Origin: Streptomyces cucumeris | GTDB lineage: Bacteria > Actinomycetota > Actinomycetes > Streptomycetales > Streptomycetaceae | Reading direction: 5' to 3' | Assembly (NCBI RefSeq): GCF_024295805.1 | Contig: NZ_JANCLX010000010.1 | Span: 1 to 64,000, forward strand | Length of the DNA stretch: 64,000 nt | Shown here: positions 35,008 through 43,540 of the stretch, in pieces | How positions within the stretch are numbered: position 1 is the first letter of the stretch | Layout of the letters: each line of letters opens with the position of its first letter | The notes under the pieces: model-generated | The model's input: the letters and a program-made list of their open reading frames with translations, nothing else | The model's database searches: none | Told to the model about the DNA's origin: nothing | Translations under genes and position numbers: made by a program

Positions 35008-35967
35008 TCACTCACCGTACGCCGCGAGCGCCCGCTGCGCCGCGTCCCGGGCACTGTCCGCGAGCTCCCGGGGGGAGACGATCCGGCCGTCCCTGCCCAG
35101 CCGGAGCGCCAGCCGCCGCAGCGAACCGGGGTCGGGGGTGCGCAGGGTGATCCGCAGACCGCCGTCGGGCAGCTCCTCCGCGCTGTCGTGCGGGTAGTAC
35201 TCGGCGACCCAGCGGCCGCCGGGGGCGACCTCGACGACCACCTCGGGGTCCTCGGCGCCGGTCTGCACCAGCCCGGTGGACAGGTCCGACAGGTCCCGCA
35301 GCTCGATCCGCGGCGGGTCGGACGCGTCATCCAGCAGCTTGATCTCGACGACCCGGTCCAGCCGGAAGGTGCGCCGCGCCTCGGAGAGCCGGCACCACGC
35401 CTCCATATAGGTGCGGCCGACGGCGAACAGCCGGATCGGGTCCACCTCACGCTCGGTGATCTCGTCGCGCGCGGGTGAGTAGTAGCGCAGCCACAGCCGC
35501 CGCCGCTCGGAGATGGCCCGGTCGACGTCGGCGAAGACACCGCCCTCGGACTCGAAGGTGACCGAGAGCCGGGCGCTGGCCCCGGCCGCCTCACCCGCGG
35601 CGGCCTCCAGCTTGGCGGTGGCGCGCAGCAGCGCGTCCCGGTCGCCTTCGCGCAGTCCGGGGAGGGTGGCCACGGCGCGGGCGGCCACCAGCAGCGCGGT
35701 GGCCTCGTCGGCGGCCAGCCGCAGCGGCTCGGCGACGTCGTCGGGGTTGTGCCACCAGATCCGCTCACCGTCGGTGTCGATGTCGAGCAGGTCCCCGCCG
35801 CGGAAGCTGGTGCCGCACAGCGGCAGCACATCGAGGTCCGAGATCAGCTCGTCCTCGCTGATCCCGAAGGCGCGGGCGACCTCGGCGACGCGCGCGCCGG
35901 GGCGTTCCCGCAGATACGTCACCAGGGACAGCATCCGCCGGGTCTGGTCAATGGCGTTTCCGGCCAT
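35008..35967 (-). CDS. pafC: WYL-domain transcriptional regulator PafC
   Basis: A 319-residue regulator: an N-terminal helix-turn-helix (MLSLVTYLRERPGARVAEVARAF has the start; then GISEDELISDLDVL), a central WYL domain with the ligand-contact stretch RRLWLRYYSPARDE, and a C-terminal WCX extension. Paired PafB-PafC activate the SigA-dependent DNA-damage response in mycobacteria and respond to single-stranded DNA. Start ATG 35967. It follows pafB by 19 bases, so the two are cotranscribed. Confidence 0.9.
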   Translation of the reverse strand: MAGNAIDQTRRMLSLVTYLRERPGARVAEVARAFGISEDELISDLDVLPLCGTSFRGGDLLDIDTDGERIWWHNPDDVAEPLRLAADEATALLVAARAVATLPGLREGDRDALLRATAKLEAAAGEAAGASARLSVTFESEGGVFADVDRAISERRRLWLRYYSPARDEITEREVDPIRLFAVGRTYMEAWCRLSEARRTFRLDRVVEIKLLDDASDPPRIELRDLSDLSTGLVQTGAEDPEVVVEVAPGGRWVAEYYPHDSAEELPDGGLRITLRTPDPGSLRRLALRLGRDGRIVSPRELADSARDAAQRALAAYGE

Positions 35968-35986
35968 ATGAAGTCGGTCCGTCCCC

Positions 35987-36967
35987 TCAGCCCTTGGCCA
36001 CGGCGCGCAGCCGGTCCACGACATCCGCCCGCAGTTCGTCGGGCGCCAGCACGACCACGTCCGGGCCGAACTCCACCAGCCAGGCGTCCAGCCCGTGGCC
36101 GTACGGGATCTCCAGCTCGTCCCAGCCGTCCCCGTCCGGGGTGGTGGAGAGCGCCTTGGCGCGCAGCGGGTAGCCGTGGCCGGAGCGCAGCCGGATCCGG
36201 GCGGTGGCGGTGGCGGTCTCCCCCGACCACCGCTCCACGGTCTCGCGCACGGTGACGTGGTCGGGCACCTCCGCGGTGTACGCCCCGCCGCGCAGCCGCA
36301 CCCGGCCACAGATCCGGGAGAGCCGGAAGACCCGCTCGGCGGCCCGCTCCCGGTCCCATCCGGCCAGGTACCACTGACCGCGCCAGCACTCCAGCGCCCA
36401 GGGCTCGACCTGGCGCTGCTCGGGGCGGGCGGCATTGGCCTTGCGGTAGTCGAAGACGACGGGACGGCGGTCGCGGCAGGCGAGCATCAGCGGTTCGAAG
36501 GCGGCCTCGTGGACCGGGATGTGCGGCTCCAGCGCGCTGTGCGCCTGGCTGTCGTACGGGTCCTCCTCGGCGACCGGCATCCCGGCGGCGCGCAGCTTCT
36601 GGAGCGCGCCGCTGGCGGCGCCCGCGAGCCGGGCCTGCTGCCAGACCTTGGCGGCGAGACCGAGGGCGGCGGCCTCCTCGGCGTCCAGGGTGATGGGGGG
36701 CAGCCGGTTGCTGTCACGGCGGGCGAGATAGCCGATCTCGCCGTCGATGCCCTCCACCGTCTCGATGACCAGGCCGAGTTCGCGCAGATCGTCCTTGTCG
36801 CGCTCGAACATGCGGTTGAAGGCGTCGTCGTTGCCGCCGCTCGCGGTACCGGCGGCCTCCAGATACGCCTCGATGGAGCCCCGCAACTCCCGTTTGGTCA
36901 GCGGACGCCGGGTTCCCAGCAGGCACAGCGCCAGATTCATCAGCCGCTCGGCCTTGGCAATCGCCAT
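35987..36967 (-). CDS. pafB: WYL-domain transcriptional regulator PafB
   Basis: A 326-residue partner of PafC. N-terminal helix-turn-helix AERLMNLALCLLGTRRPLTKRELRG is split here as LMNLALCLLGTRRPLTKREL; WYL domain with RRPVVFDYRKAN and WALECWRGQWYLAGWD (the W-Y-L triplet). C-terminal WCX extension ends in LRADVVDRLRAVAKG. Linked to the Pup-proteasome genes throughout actinobacteria. The gene is named for proteasome accessory factor, but the function known from mycobacteria is DNA-damage transcription control. Confidence 0.9.
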   Translation of the reverse strand: MAIAKAERLMNLALCLLGTRRPLTKRELRGSIEAYLEAAGTASGGNDDAFNRMFERDKDDLRELGLVIETVEGIDGEIGYLARRDSNRLPPITLDAEEAAALGLAAKVWQQARLAGAASGALQKLRAAGMPVAEEDPYDSQAHSALEPHIPVHEAAFEPLMLACRDRRPVVFDYRKANAARPEQRQVEPWALECWRGQWYLAGWDRERAAERVFRLSRICGRVRLRGGAYTAEVPDHVTVRETVERWSGETATATARIRLRSGHGYPLRAKALSTTPDGDGWDELEIPYGHGLDAWLVEFGPDVVVLAPDELRADVVDRLRAVAKG

Positions 36968-37030
36968 CGACGCCCTTTCTCTGTGACCTTACGACCGTGA
37001 CCGTACCGCTACCGGGACGCGGGGCAAAAG

Positions 37031-37064
37031 CCGAGGGCCCCCGCCCGCAGGCAGGGGCCCTCGG
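37031..37064 (-). terminator. Hairpin after the cytosolic FKBP gene
   Basis: CCGAGGGCCCC and GGGGCCCTCGG form an 11-bp perfect stem, 19 bases past the FKBP stop and ahead of pafB. Confidence 0.7.
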
Positions 37065-37082
37065 CGGGGCTCATCCGGGGTC

Positions 37083-37457
37083 TCAGGCGGAGACCAGATC
37101 GCAGACGAAGATCAGCGACTCGCCCGGCTTGATCCGGCCGCCACCGGCGCCACGGTCGCCGTAGGCCAGGTTCGGCGGGATGATCAGCTGGCGGCGTCCG
37201 CCGACCTTCATGCCCTGCAGGCCCTGGTCCCAGCCGGGGATGACCTGTCCGACACCGAGCTGGATCCGCAGCGGGGTGTTGCGGTTGTAGCTGGCGTCGA
37301 ACTCCTCGCCGGTGCTGAAGGCAACGCCGACGTAGTGGACGGCGATGTTGCTGCCGGCCTTGGCCTCGGGGCCGTCACCTTCCCAGATGTCCTTGATCTG
37401 CAGATCGGTCGGCGGCTCGCCGCCCGGGAAGTCGACCTCGGGCTTCTCGATGCTCAC
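37083..37457 (-). CDS. FKBP-type peptidyl-prolyl isomerase, cytosolic
   Basis: A 124-residue single-domain FKBP. Conserved pocket residues appear in VHYVGVAFSTGEEFDASYNR, QVIPGWDQGLQGMKVGGRR, IIPPNLAYGDRGAG and GESLIFVCDLV. No signal peptide. Start GTG 37457 has GAGGAG seven bases before it. It catalyses proline isomerisation and is a rapamycin/FK506-binding fold. It follows the FKBP lipoprotein gene by 40 bases and probably shares its transcript. Confidence 0.94.
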   Translation of the reverse strand: MSIEKPEVDFPGGEPPTDLQIKDIWEGDGPEAKAGSNIAVHYVGVAFSTGEEFDASYNRNTPLRIQLGVGQVIPGWDQGLQGMKVGGRRQLIIPPNLAYGDRGAGGGRIKPGESLIFVCDLVSA

Positions 37458-37497
37458 GAAATTGCTCCTCGTCACGTGGTGGGCAACCCGCACAGTC

Positions 37498-38493
37498 TTA
37501 CAGAACCGCCAGGATGTCGACGGAGAAGACCAGGGTGGAGTTGGCCGGGATGCCCGGCTTCGCCTCGTTCTTGTAGCCCAGCTCGGGCGGGACGACGATC
37601 AGCACCCGGCTGCCGACCTTCTTGCCGGTGAGCCCCTGGGACCAGCCCCTGACGACCTGCTGGAGGGAGAACTGGGCGAGTTCGCCGCGCTTGTAGGTGG
37701 CGTCGAACTGCTTGCCGTTCGTCCACAGCACGCCCTTGTACTGGACGAGCAGCGCGTCGGACTTCTTCACCTCGGCGCCGTCGCCCTCGATGACGTACTC
37801 CGAGACCAGCTTCTTCGGCGCGGCCTTCTTGGGGACGGTGATGGTGGGCGCCTTGCCGTCGGTGTTGTCCGACACCTTGGGCAGGTCGATATTGCTCTGG
37901 GCCACCTTGTCGCCCTTGGCCGAGCTCTTGCCGTTGAAGCGGTTCACGATGTCGATGACGAACACCAGCGTGTCGGTGCCCTTGATGCCCGCCTGCGGCT
38001 GGCCCTGCTTGCCGTACGCGTAGGCGGGCGGCACGGCGAGCTCCAGTCGGCTGCCGACCTTGCGGTCCACCAGCGCCTGGTCCCAGCCCGGGATGACCTG
38101 ACCGGCGCCGAGCTGGAAGGTGGCGGGCTTCTTCTTGTCGAACGAGTTGTCGAGGACCTTGGCACTGCTCCAGATCTGGCCGAGATAGTTGACCTGGAGG
38201 AAGTCCTTCTTGGCCGTCATCGGCCCGTCCCCCTTGATGACCGTCTTGACCGCCAGGGTGGACGACGGCTTACCGGTCCCCTTGGCGATCTTCGGCTTGT
38301 CGCCGAATTCCGATCCGGAGGTGATGGGGGGCACCGGCCCGCTCACGATCTTGCCGCTGGGGGCGGGCGAGGGCGTGGGACTGGTGGGCTCCTTGGACGG
38401 TGATGCCTTGTCGGATCCTGACTTGTCGTCACCGCAGCCAGCCAGCGTCAGCAGGCCCGCGGGCACGGCAAGGAGTACGGAGCGTCGGCGCAC
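37498..38493 (-). CDS. FKBP lipoprotein with two isomerase domains
   Basis: A 331-residue exported lipoprotein. Signal MRRRSVLLAVPAGLLTLAGC with lipobox LAGC is followed by a Ser/Pro/Lys linker and two FKBP domains: about 75-190 (QVNYLGQIW, QVIPGWDQALVDRKVGSRL, FVIDIVNRF) and about 225-331 (VQYKGVLW, QVVRGWSQGLTGKKVGSRV, FSVDILAVL). The second domain departs more from the consensus (GWSQ, not GWDQ), so it may have weaker isomerase activity. It likely helps fold exported proteins on the outer membrane face. Start GTG 38493. Confidence 0.92.
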   Translation of the reverse strand: MRRRSVLLAVPAGLLTLAGCGDDKSGSDKASPSKEPTSPTPSPAPSGKIVSGPVPPITSGSEFGDKPKIAKGTGKPSSTLAVKTVIKGDGPMTAKKDFLQVNYLGQIWSSAKVLDNSFDKKKPATFQLGAGQVIPGWDQALVDRKVGSRLELAVPPAYAYGKQGQPQAGIKGTDTLVFVIDIVNRFNGKSSAKGDKVAQSNIDLPKVSDNTDGKAPTITVPKKAAPKKLVSEYVIEGDGAEVKKSDALLVQYKGVLWTNGKQFDATYKRGELAQFSLQQVVRGWSQGLTGKKVGSRVLIVVPPELGYKNEAKPGIPANSTLVFSVDILAVL

Positions 38494-38550
38494 GGAGTCC
38501 TCGTTACGTAGATCTTGCGATGGACGATGCGCGTCACTCTACGTCGTACG

Positions 38551-38583
38551 GCGGGCCCCGTCCGAAGAACGCACGGGGCCCGC
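38551..38583 (-). terminator. Hairpin after pafA
   Basis: GCGGGCCCCGT and ACGGGGCCCGC form an 11-bp perfect stem and 11-nt loop between the pafA stop and the FKBP lipoprotein start. Confidence 0.7.
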
Positions 38584-38617
38584 ACGGAACATAAGCCGTC
38601 CGCCAGCTCACTCACCG

Positions 38618-39979
38618 TCACATTCCGGCGATGAGTTTCTCCACCCGGTCATCGACGGAACGGAACGGGTCCTTGCACAGCACGGTGCGCTGCGCCTGAT
38701 CATTGAGCTTCAGATGCACCCAGTCCACGGTGAAGTCCCGGCGCTGTTCCTGGGCTCGGCGGATGAAGTCGCCGCGCAGCCGGGCTCGAGTGGTCTGCGG
38801 GGGAACCGACTTGCCCTCGAAGATTTTCAGGTCGTTGCAGACCCGGGCCGCCTGACCACGCTTCTCCAGCAGGTAGTAGAGCCCCCGGCGGCGGTGGATG
38901 TCGTGGTAGGCGAGGTCTATCTGGGCAACGCGCGGATGGGACATGGTGATGTTGTTCTTGGCCCGGTACCGCTCGATGAGCTTGTACTTCATCACCCAGT
39001 CGATTTCGGTTTCGATCCGGTCCAGCTCCTCGGTCCGGACCGCCTCCAGGGTGCGGCCCCACAGCTCCAGCACACGCTCGACGGTGCCGGTGCGGATGCC
39101 ACGGCGGTCGCAGAAGTCCACGGCCTTCTCGTAGTACTCCTGCTGGACCTCCAGGGCGGACGCCTCGCGCCCGCTGGCCAGCCGCACCTTGCGCTGTCCG
39201 GTGATGTCATGGCTGACCTCGCGGATGGCCCGGATCGGGTTCTCCAGGGTCAGGTCACGCATCACCGTGCCGGCCTCGATCATGCGGAGCACCAGGTCGG
39301 TGGCGCCGACCTTGAGCAGCATGGTGGTCTCGGACATGTTGGAGTCGCCGACGATGACGTGCAGTCTGCGGTAGCGCTCGGCATCGGCGTGCGGCTCGTC
39401 GCGGGTGTTGATGATCGGCCGGGAACGGGTGGTGGCGGAGCTGACGCCCTCCCAGATGTGCTCGGCCCGCTGGCTGACGCAGTAGACGGCGCCGCGCGGG
39501 GTCTGGAGCACTTTGCCCGCACCGCACAGCAACTGCCGCGTGACCAGGAACGGGATGAGAATGTCGGCGAGCCGGGAGAACTCCCCGTGGCGGGCCACCA
39601 GATAGTTCTCGTGGCAGCCGTAGGAGTTGCCCGCCGAGTCGGTGTTGTTCTTGAAGAGATAGACGTCGCCCGCGATTCCCTCCTCGTGCAGGCGGCGCTC
39701 TGCGTCCACGAGCAGACCCTCGAGAATGCGCTCGCCTGCCTTGTCGTGGGTGACCAGCTCGGTCACGTTGTCGCACTCGGGGGTTGCGTATTCCGGGTGC
39801 GAGCCCACGTCGAGATAGAGGCGGGCGCCGTTGCGCAGGAAGACATTGCTGCTGCGGCCCCAGGAGACGACACGGCGGAAGAGGTACCGCGCCACTTCGT
39901 CAGGGGACAGCCGACGCTGTCCCCTGAATGTGCACGTGACGCCGTACTCGTTCTCCAGCCCGAAAATGCGGCGGTCCAT
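38618..39979 (-). CDS. pafA: Pup-protein ligase PafA
   Basis: A 453-residue ligase that couples the C-terminal Glu of Pup to substrate lysines with ATP. It has the carboxylate-amine-ligase start RRIFGLENEYGVT and the catalytic Asp57 in RLYLDVGSHPEYATPE, aligned with the Mycobacterium PafA catalytic Asp. KNNTDSAGNSYGCHENY and RPIINTRDEPHADAERYRR are nucleotide-site blocks shared with Dop. Full length. It lies apart from pup, separated by the MFS/LacI pair, as in other Streptomyces. Confidence 0.97.
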   Translation of the reverse strand: MDRRIFGLENEYGVTCTFRGQRRLSPDEVARYLFRRVVSWGRSSNVFLRNGARLYLDVGSHPEYATPECDNVTELVTHDKAGERILEGLLVDAERRLHEEGIAGDVYLFKNNTDSAGNSYGCHENYLVARHGEFSRLADILIPFLVTRQLLCGAGKVLQTPRGAVYCVSQRAEHIWEGVSSATTRSRPIINTRDEPHADAERYRRLHVIVGDSNMSETTMLLKVGATDLVLRMIEAGTVMRDLTLENPIRAIREVSHDITGQRKVRLASGREASALEVQQEYYEKAVDFCDRRGIRTGTVERVLELWGRTLEAVRTEELDRIETEIDWVMKYKLIERYRAKNNITMSHPRVAQIDLAYHDIHRRRGLYYLLEKRGQAARVCNDLKIFEGKSVPPQTTRARLRGDFIRRAQEQRRDFTVDWVHLKLNDQAQRTVLCKDPFRSVDDRVEKLIAGM

Positions 39980-39988
39980 GACTGAACA

Positions 39989-41344
39989 TTACGCCTGATG
40001 GCCTGCTCTGAAACCGGGTTCGGCCGCACGGTTGCGATCATTTTCCGCGGCGGGTGAACACGGCCCCGGGTGAACCGCGTCGGAAACCGCCTCCGCGGCG
40101 GCTCCGGAGGGCGTCCCGGGAAGGGACTCCGCGACCGGTCCCGCGCCCGCCTCGGCGCCCTGCGGGGCGACCGGCCGGGCGAGGAAGCGGCGTGCCGCGA
40201 GCAGCACCACCAGACCGGCGGCGCCGGCGATCCCGGGCACCGCGAAACCGGGGCCCACACCGCCGTACTCCACCGCCGGTCCGGCGACGGCGGTGCCGAC
40301 CGCGTTGCCCACCACGAAGGTGGTCACCAGCCAGGAGAACGCCTCGGTGACGGTGCCGCGGGGGGCGTGGCGGTCGACGACGACGAACGCGCACGCCAGC
40401 GCGGGAGCCAGGAACACACCCGCCACCCCGGCCAGGACCGTCATCGCCACCACACCCGGCACCAGCACCAGCGGCAGATAGCCCAGCGCCAGCGCGGCGA
40501 CCAGGACCAGCAGCCGCCGTTCGGGTGACCCGGCCCACGGGCGGGCGCCGTAGGCCACACCGCCGACCAGCGCGCCGGCGCCCAGCGCCGACAGCAGATA
40601 GCTGGAGACCATGCCGCCGCCGTGCTGGTCCGCGTAGGCGACGGAACCCACCGCGATGGCGCCGAGGGCCAGTCCGACGAAGAAGAACGAGCCCAGCAGC
40701 ACCAGCAGCCCGGGTGAGCGCAGCGCGCCCAGCCAGTGGGCCTCGCGCGGCGCGGAGCGCCACCGGCGGGACGGCGGGGACATCACGACGGACAGCGCGC
40801 CCGCGACCCCGAGGACATTGATGACCAGCAGCGCGGCGCCCTCCGACCACACGGCCACCACCAGGGTGACCAACAGCGGCCCGACCGCGAACATCACCTC
40901 CTGCGCCACCGCGTCCAGCGCGTAGGCGGCGTGGATGCGGTCCTCGCGCCCGAGCACGGTCGGCCACAGCGCCCGCAGCCCGCCCTCCAGCGGCGGGGTG
41001 AACCCACCCGCGACCAGCATGGCCGCGTAGGCCACCGGCAGCGGGTCCAGTCCGACCACCACGAACAGCGCCATCCCGAGCGCGGAGACGACCGCGGCGG
41101 GCAGCATCACCCGGGGCTGGCCGCAGCGGTCCACGGCGCGGCCCAGCAGGGGCTGGCCGATGGCATTGGCCGCGCCGTAGACCGCCGACAGCCCTCCGGC
41201 CAGGGCGTAACTGCCGCCTTCCGAGCGTGCGAACAGCAGCACCGCGATGGCGGCCGTGGCGTTCGGCAGCCGTCCGATGAGCGTGCCGGTGAGCAGCCGC
41301 GCCGCATGGCGGGTGCGCAGCAGGTCCCCGTAGCCAGCCGCCAT
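39989..41344 (-). CDS. Major facilitator superfamily transporter
   Basis: A 451-residue protein with twelve helices. It shows the MFS loop PLLGRAVDRCGQPRV between helices 2 and 3 and long hydrophobic stretches (for example LVPGVVAMTVLAGVAGVFLAPALA). The C-terminal tail of about 60 residues is polar. Start ATG 41344 has GAGGAGGGAACG upstream. It stops 9 bases before the pafA start and points the same way, so it may share a transcript with pafA. The divergent LacI regulator suggests control by a sugar or small ligand; the substrate is unknown. Confidence 0.85.
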   Translation of the reverse strand: MAAGYGDLLRTRHAARLLTGTLIGRLPNATAAIAVLLFARSEGGSYALAGGLSAVYGAANAIGQPLLGRAVDRCGQPRVMLPAAVVSALGMALFVVVGLDPLPVAYAAMLVAGGFTPPLEGGLRALWPTVLGREDRIHAAYALDAVAQEVMFAVGPLLVTLVVAVWSEGAALLVINVLGVAGALSVVMSPPSRRWRSAPREAHWLGALRSPGLLVLLGSFFFVGLALGAIAVGSVAYADQHGGGMVSSYLLSALGAGALVGGVAYGARPWAGSPERRLLVLVAALALGYLPLVLVPGVVAMTVLAGVAGVFLAPALACAFVVVDRHAPRGTVTEAFSWLVTTFVVGNAVGTAVAGPAVEYGGVGPGFAVPGIAGAAGLVVLLAARRFLARPVAPQGAEAGAGPVAESLPGTPSGAAAEAVSDAVHPGPCSPAAENDRNRAAEPGFRAGHQA

Positions 41345-41361
41345 CGTCCGTTCCCTCCTCA

Positions 41362-41391
41362 TGGGTCAGTGGGTCAGTGGGTCAGTGGGTC
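41362..41391. repeat. 8-bp tandem repeat
   Basis: TGGGTCAG is repeated 3.75 times in the 5' leader of the MFS gene, just ahead of its start. Confidence 0.75.
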
Positions 41392-41428
41392 GTGGGGGTG
41401 TCGTGCGGTGCGGGTCATGGTCGAGTTT

Positions 41429-41455
41429 TACGTATAACGTCCGTCGTCATACGTA
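41429..41455. promoter_or_regulatory. LacI-type operator candidate
   Basis: Arms TACGTATAACG and CGTCATACGTA (one mismatch over 11 bp) flank a TCCGT centre. The site lies between the divergent MFS and LacI genes and covers a -10-like TATAAC, fitting autoregulation and control of the transporter. Confidence 0.65.
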
Positions 41456-41535
41456 CCATGGCGGCCAGCCGCGGGTCCACTCCCGGGCCTGCGGACGGGG
41501 CGGATCGCCGGGTACGGCGGAGGGAAGCGGAGGCG

Positions 41536-42621
41536 ATGGTGGCGAGCGGGGCCGCTGAGAAAGGTGTCCCGGGGAACGGCCGGACGGGTGACACCGCACC
41601 GGACCGGGACCGCGCGGCGGCGGGGCGGGCCACCAGCCGGGATGTGGCGCGTGTGGCGGGCGTCTCCCAGGCCACGGTCTCCCTGGTACTCGGGGACAAG
41701 TGGCCGGGGCGGGTGTCCGAGCGCACCGCGGAGACCGTGCGCGCCGCCGCGCGCCAGCTCGGGTACCGGCCCAATCTCGCGGCGCGCAGTCTGCGGCTGG
41801 GCCGCACCCGGACCGTGTTGCTGGTGGTGCCCGCGCTGACGACCGAGTTCTTCGCCCGGGTGTACACGGGAGCGGCACAGGTCGCCGCCGACCACGGTTT
41901 CGGGGTGGTGCTCTACCCCTCCCCCGAAGGTGTCGGCCCGGCCCGGGACCCCTTCGACTCCGCGCGTGCCTCGCTCGACGGTGTGATCGCCTCCTCGATG
42001 GCGGCCGACGCCCTGGCGGCGGTGCGCGGCGGCGGGCTGCCGCTGGTGATGCTGGACAGCGACCCGGACGACGCGGCAGCGGCCGCTACCGTGAACCTCG
42101 ACATGGCGGACGGCACCCGGCAGGTGGCGGACCATCTGCTCGGCCTCGGCCACCGCCGGATCGCCCATCTCGCGGCGGCGGTGGACTCCTGGACCTTCCG
42201 GGTCCGTGCCCATGCCCTCGCGGCGGCGCTGGGCGCGGCGGACGGTGTGGTGTGGAGCACCGAACTCGCGGGACTGAGCGTCGAGGAGGGCCGCCGGGCG
42301 GCCGAACGTGTGCTGTCCGCCCCGGGCCCGCGGCCCACGGCGCTGGTGTGCGACGACGACATCCTGGCGGCGGGCGCCTGCAAGGCGGCTCGGCGGCTGG
42401 GGCTGCGGGTGCCGGACGACGTGTCCGTGACGGGCTTCGACGACCTGGCGCTCGCCACCGCGGTGGAACCGGAGCTGACCACGGTCCGGCTGCCCGCGGA
42501 AGCGGTGGGCGCGGCCGGGATGCGGGCCCTGATGGCGGTGCTGGACGGCGAACCGGCCCAGGACACCACGCTGGCCGTGGACCTCCTCGCCCGGGGCTCC
42601 ACGGCCCCTCCCCCGGGCTGA
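41536..42621 (+). CDS. LacI-family transcriptional regulator
   Basis: A 361-residue regulator from ATG 41536, or 387 from ATG 41458. The helix-turn-helix is TSRDVARVAGVSQATVSLVLG, with the hinge RLGYRPNLAARSLR replaced here by QLGYRPNLAARSLRLG. A periplasmic-binding-protein-like effector domain follows (VLLVVPALTTEFFA, VMLDSDPDD, ALVCDDDILAAGACKAARRLG, DVSVTGFDDLALA). Its binding site is probably the palindrome at 41429-41455. The gene sits between pafA and prcA but serves the MFS gene, not the proteasome. Confidence 0.88.
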   Translation: MVASGAAEKGVPGNGRTGDTAPDRDRAAAGRATSRDVARVAGVSQATVSLVLGDKWPGRVSERTAETVRAAARQLGYRPNLAARSLRLGRTRTVLLVVPALTTEFFARVYTGAAQVAADHGFGVVLYPSPEGVGPARDPFDSARASLDGVIASSMAADALAAVRGGGLPLVMLDSDPDDAAAAATVNLDMADGTRQVADHLLGLGHRRIAHLAAAVDSWTFRVRAHALAAALGAADGVVWSTELAGLSVEEGRRAAERVLSAPGPRPTALVCDDDILAAGACKAARRLGLRVPDDVSVTGFDDLALATAVEPELTTVRLPAEAVGAAGMRALMAVLDGEPAQDTTLAVDLLARGSTAPPPG

Positions 42622-42653
42622 CCCGTCCGCGGCGGGGCACGGTGCCATACGAC

Positions 42654-42688
42654 CGCGCCCCGGGGGCCTCAGGGGCCGCCGGGGCGCG
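42654..42688. terminator. Bidirectional hairpin between lacI-type gene and prcA
   Basis: CGCGCCCCGG and CCGGGGCGCG form a 10-bp perfect stem in the convergent spacer. Confidence 0.7.
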
Positions 42689-42727
42689 GGGTGGAGCGAG
42701 TGGCGCGGTGCTGGAGCCGTGCGGTGG

Positions 42728-43486
42728 CTACTCCTCGGAGTCCTCGGCCTCGGACTCCGCGACGGACGAGTCCTCCGCGGCGGCGCCCTCCGACTCCAGG
42801 AGCCGGGAGAGCTGGCGGCCGAGCACCCGCTTGAACTTCCGCTGCTGTGGCCGCTTGCGGTCCAGGACCGCGACCTCGAGCTGCTCGGCGGTGAGACTGC
42901 GCTCCCCGCCGTTGTTGTCGCGGGCGAGCGATTCGACGGCCAGCTTGAGGGCTTCGGCAAGGGTCATGCCGTCCCGGTGGCGCTGGTCGAGATAGCTGCT
43001 GATCTGGTCGGCGTTGCCACCGACGGCGACCGAGCCGTGCTCGTCCACGATGGAACCGTCGTGCGGCAGCCGGTAGATCTGGTCGTCCTCCGGGGCCTCC
43101 CCGACCTCGGCGACGATCAGCTCGACCTCGTACGGCTTCTCGGCGGCGCTGGAGAAGATGGTGCCCAGCGTCTGTGCGTAGACATTGGCCAGACCACGGG
43201 CCGTGACATCGTCACGGTCGTAGGTGTACCCACGCAGATCGGCGTAGCGGACACCGCCGATGCGCAGGTTCTCGAACTCGTTGTACTTGCCGACCGCGGC
43301 GAAGGCGATGCGGTCGTAGATCTCGCTGACCTTGTGCAGGGCGCGGGACGGGTTCTCGGCGACGAACAGGATGCCGTCGGAGTACTGCAGCACGACCACG
43401 CTGCGGCCGCGCGCGATGCCCTTGCGGGCGTATTCGGCGCGGTCGGCCATGGCCTGCTGAGGAGATACGTAGAACGGCGTCGTCAC
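42728..43486 (-). CDS. prcA: Proteasome subunit alpha
   Basis: A 252-residue alpha subunit with the N-terminal gate helix FYVSPQQAMADRAEYARKGIARGRS (here cited as QAMADRAEYARKGIARG) and IVDEHGSVAVGGNADQI. The C-terminus is very acidic (EDSSVAESEAEDSEE), longer than in archaea. Together with PrcB it forms the four-ring 20S core in the cytoplasm. The gap to prcB is 54 bases; a shared transcript is likely. Confidence 0.97.
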   Translation of the reverse strand: MTTPFYVSPQQAMADRAEYARKGIARGRSVVVLQYSDGILFVAENPSRALHKVSEIYDRIAFAAVGKYNEFENLRIGGVRYADLRGYTYDRDDVTARGLANVYAQTLGTIFSSAAEKPYEVELIVAEVGEAPEDDQIYRLPHDGSIVDEHGSVAVGGNADQISSYLDQRHRDGMTLAEALKLAVESLARDNNGGERSLTAEQLEVAVLDRKRPQQRKFKRVLGRQLSRLLESEGAAAEDSSVAESEAEDSEE

Positions 43487-43540
43487 CGGCTGTCCGTCCC
43501 TTCTGTCAGTGGCGAATGCATTCCGGGTCCACCGTCCTGA

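Noticed and set aside
41362..41391. Short tandem repeat as a CRISPR or origin-like iteron set
   Set aside because: Only 8-bp units, under four copies, and no spacers or replication gene nearby.
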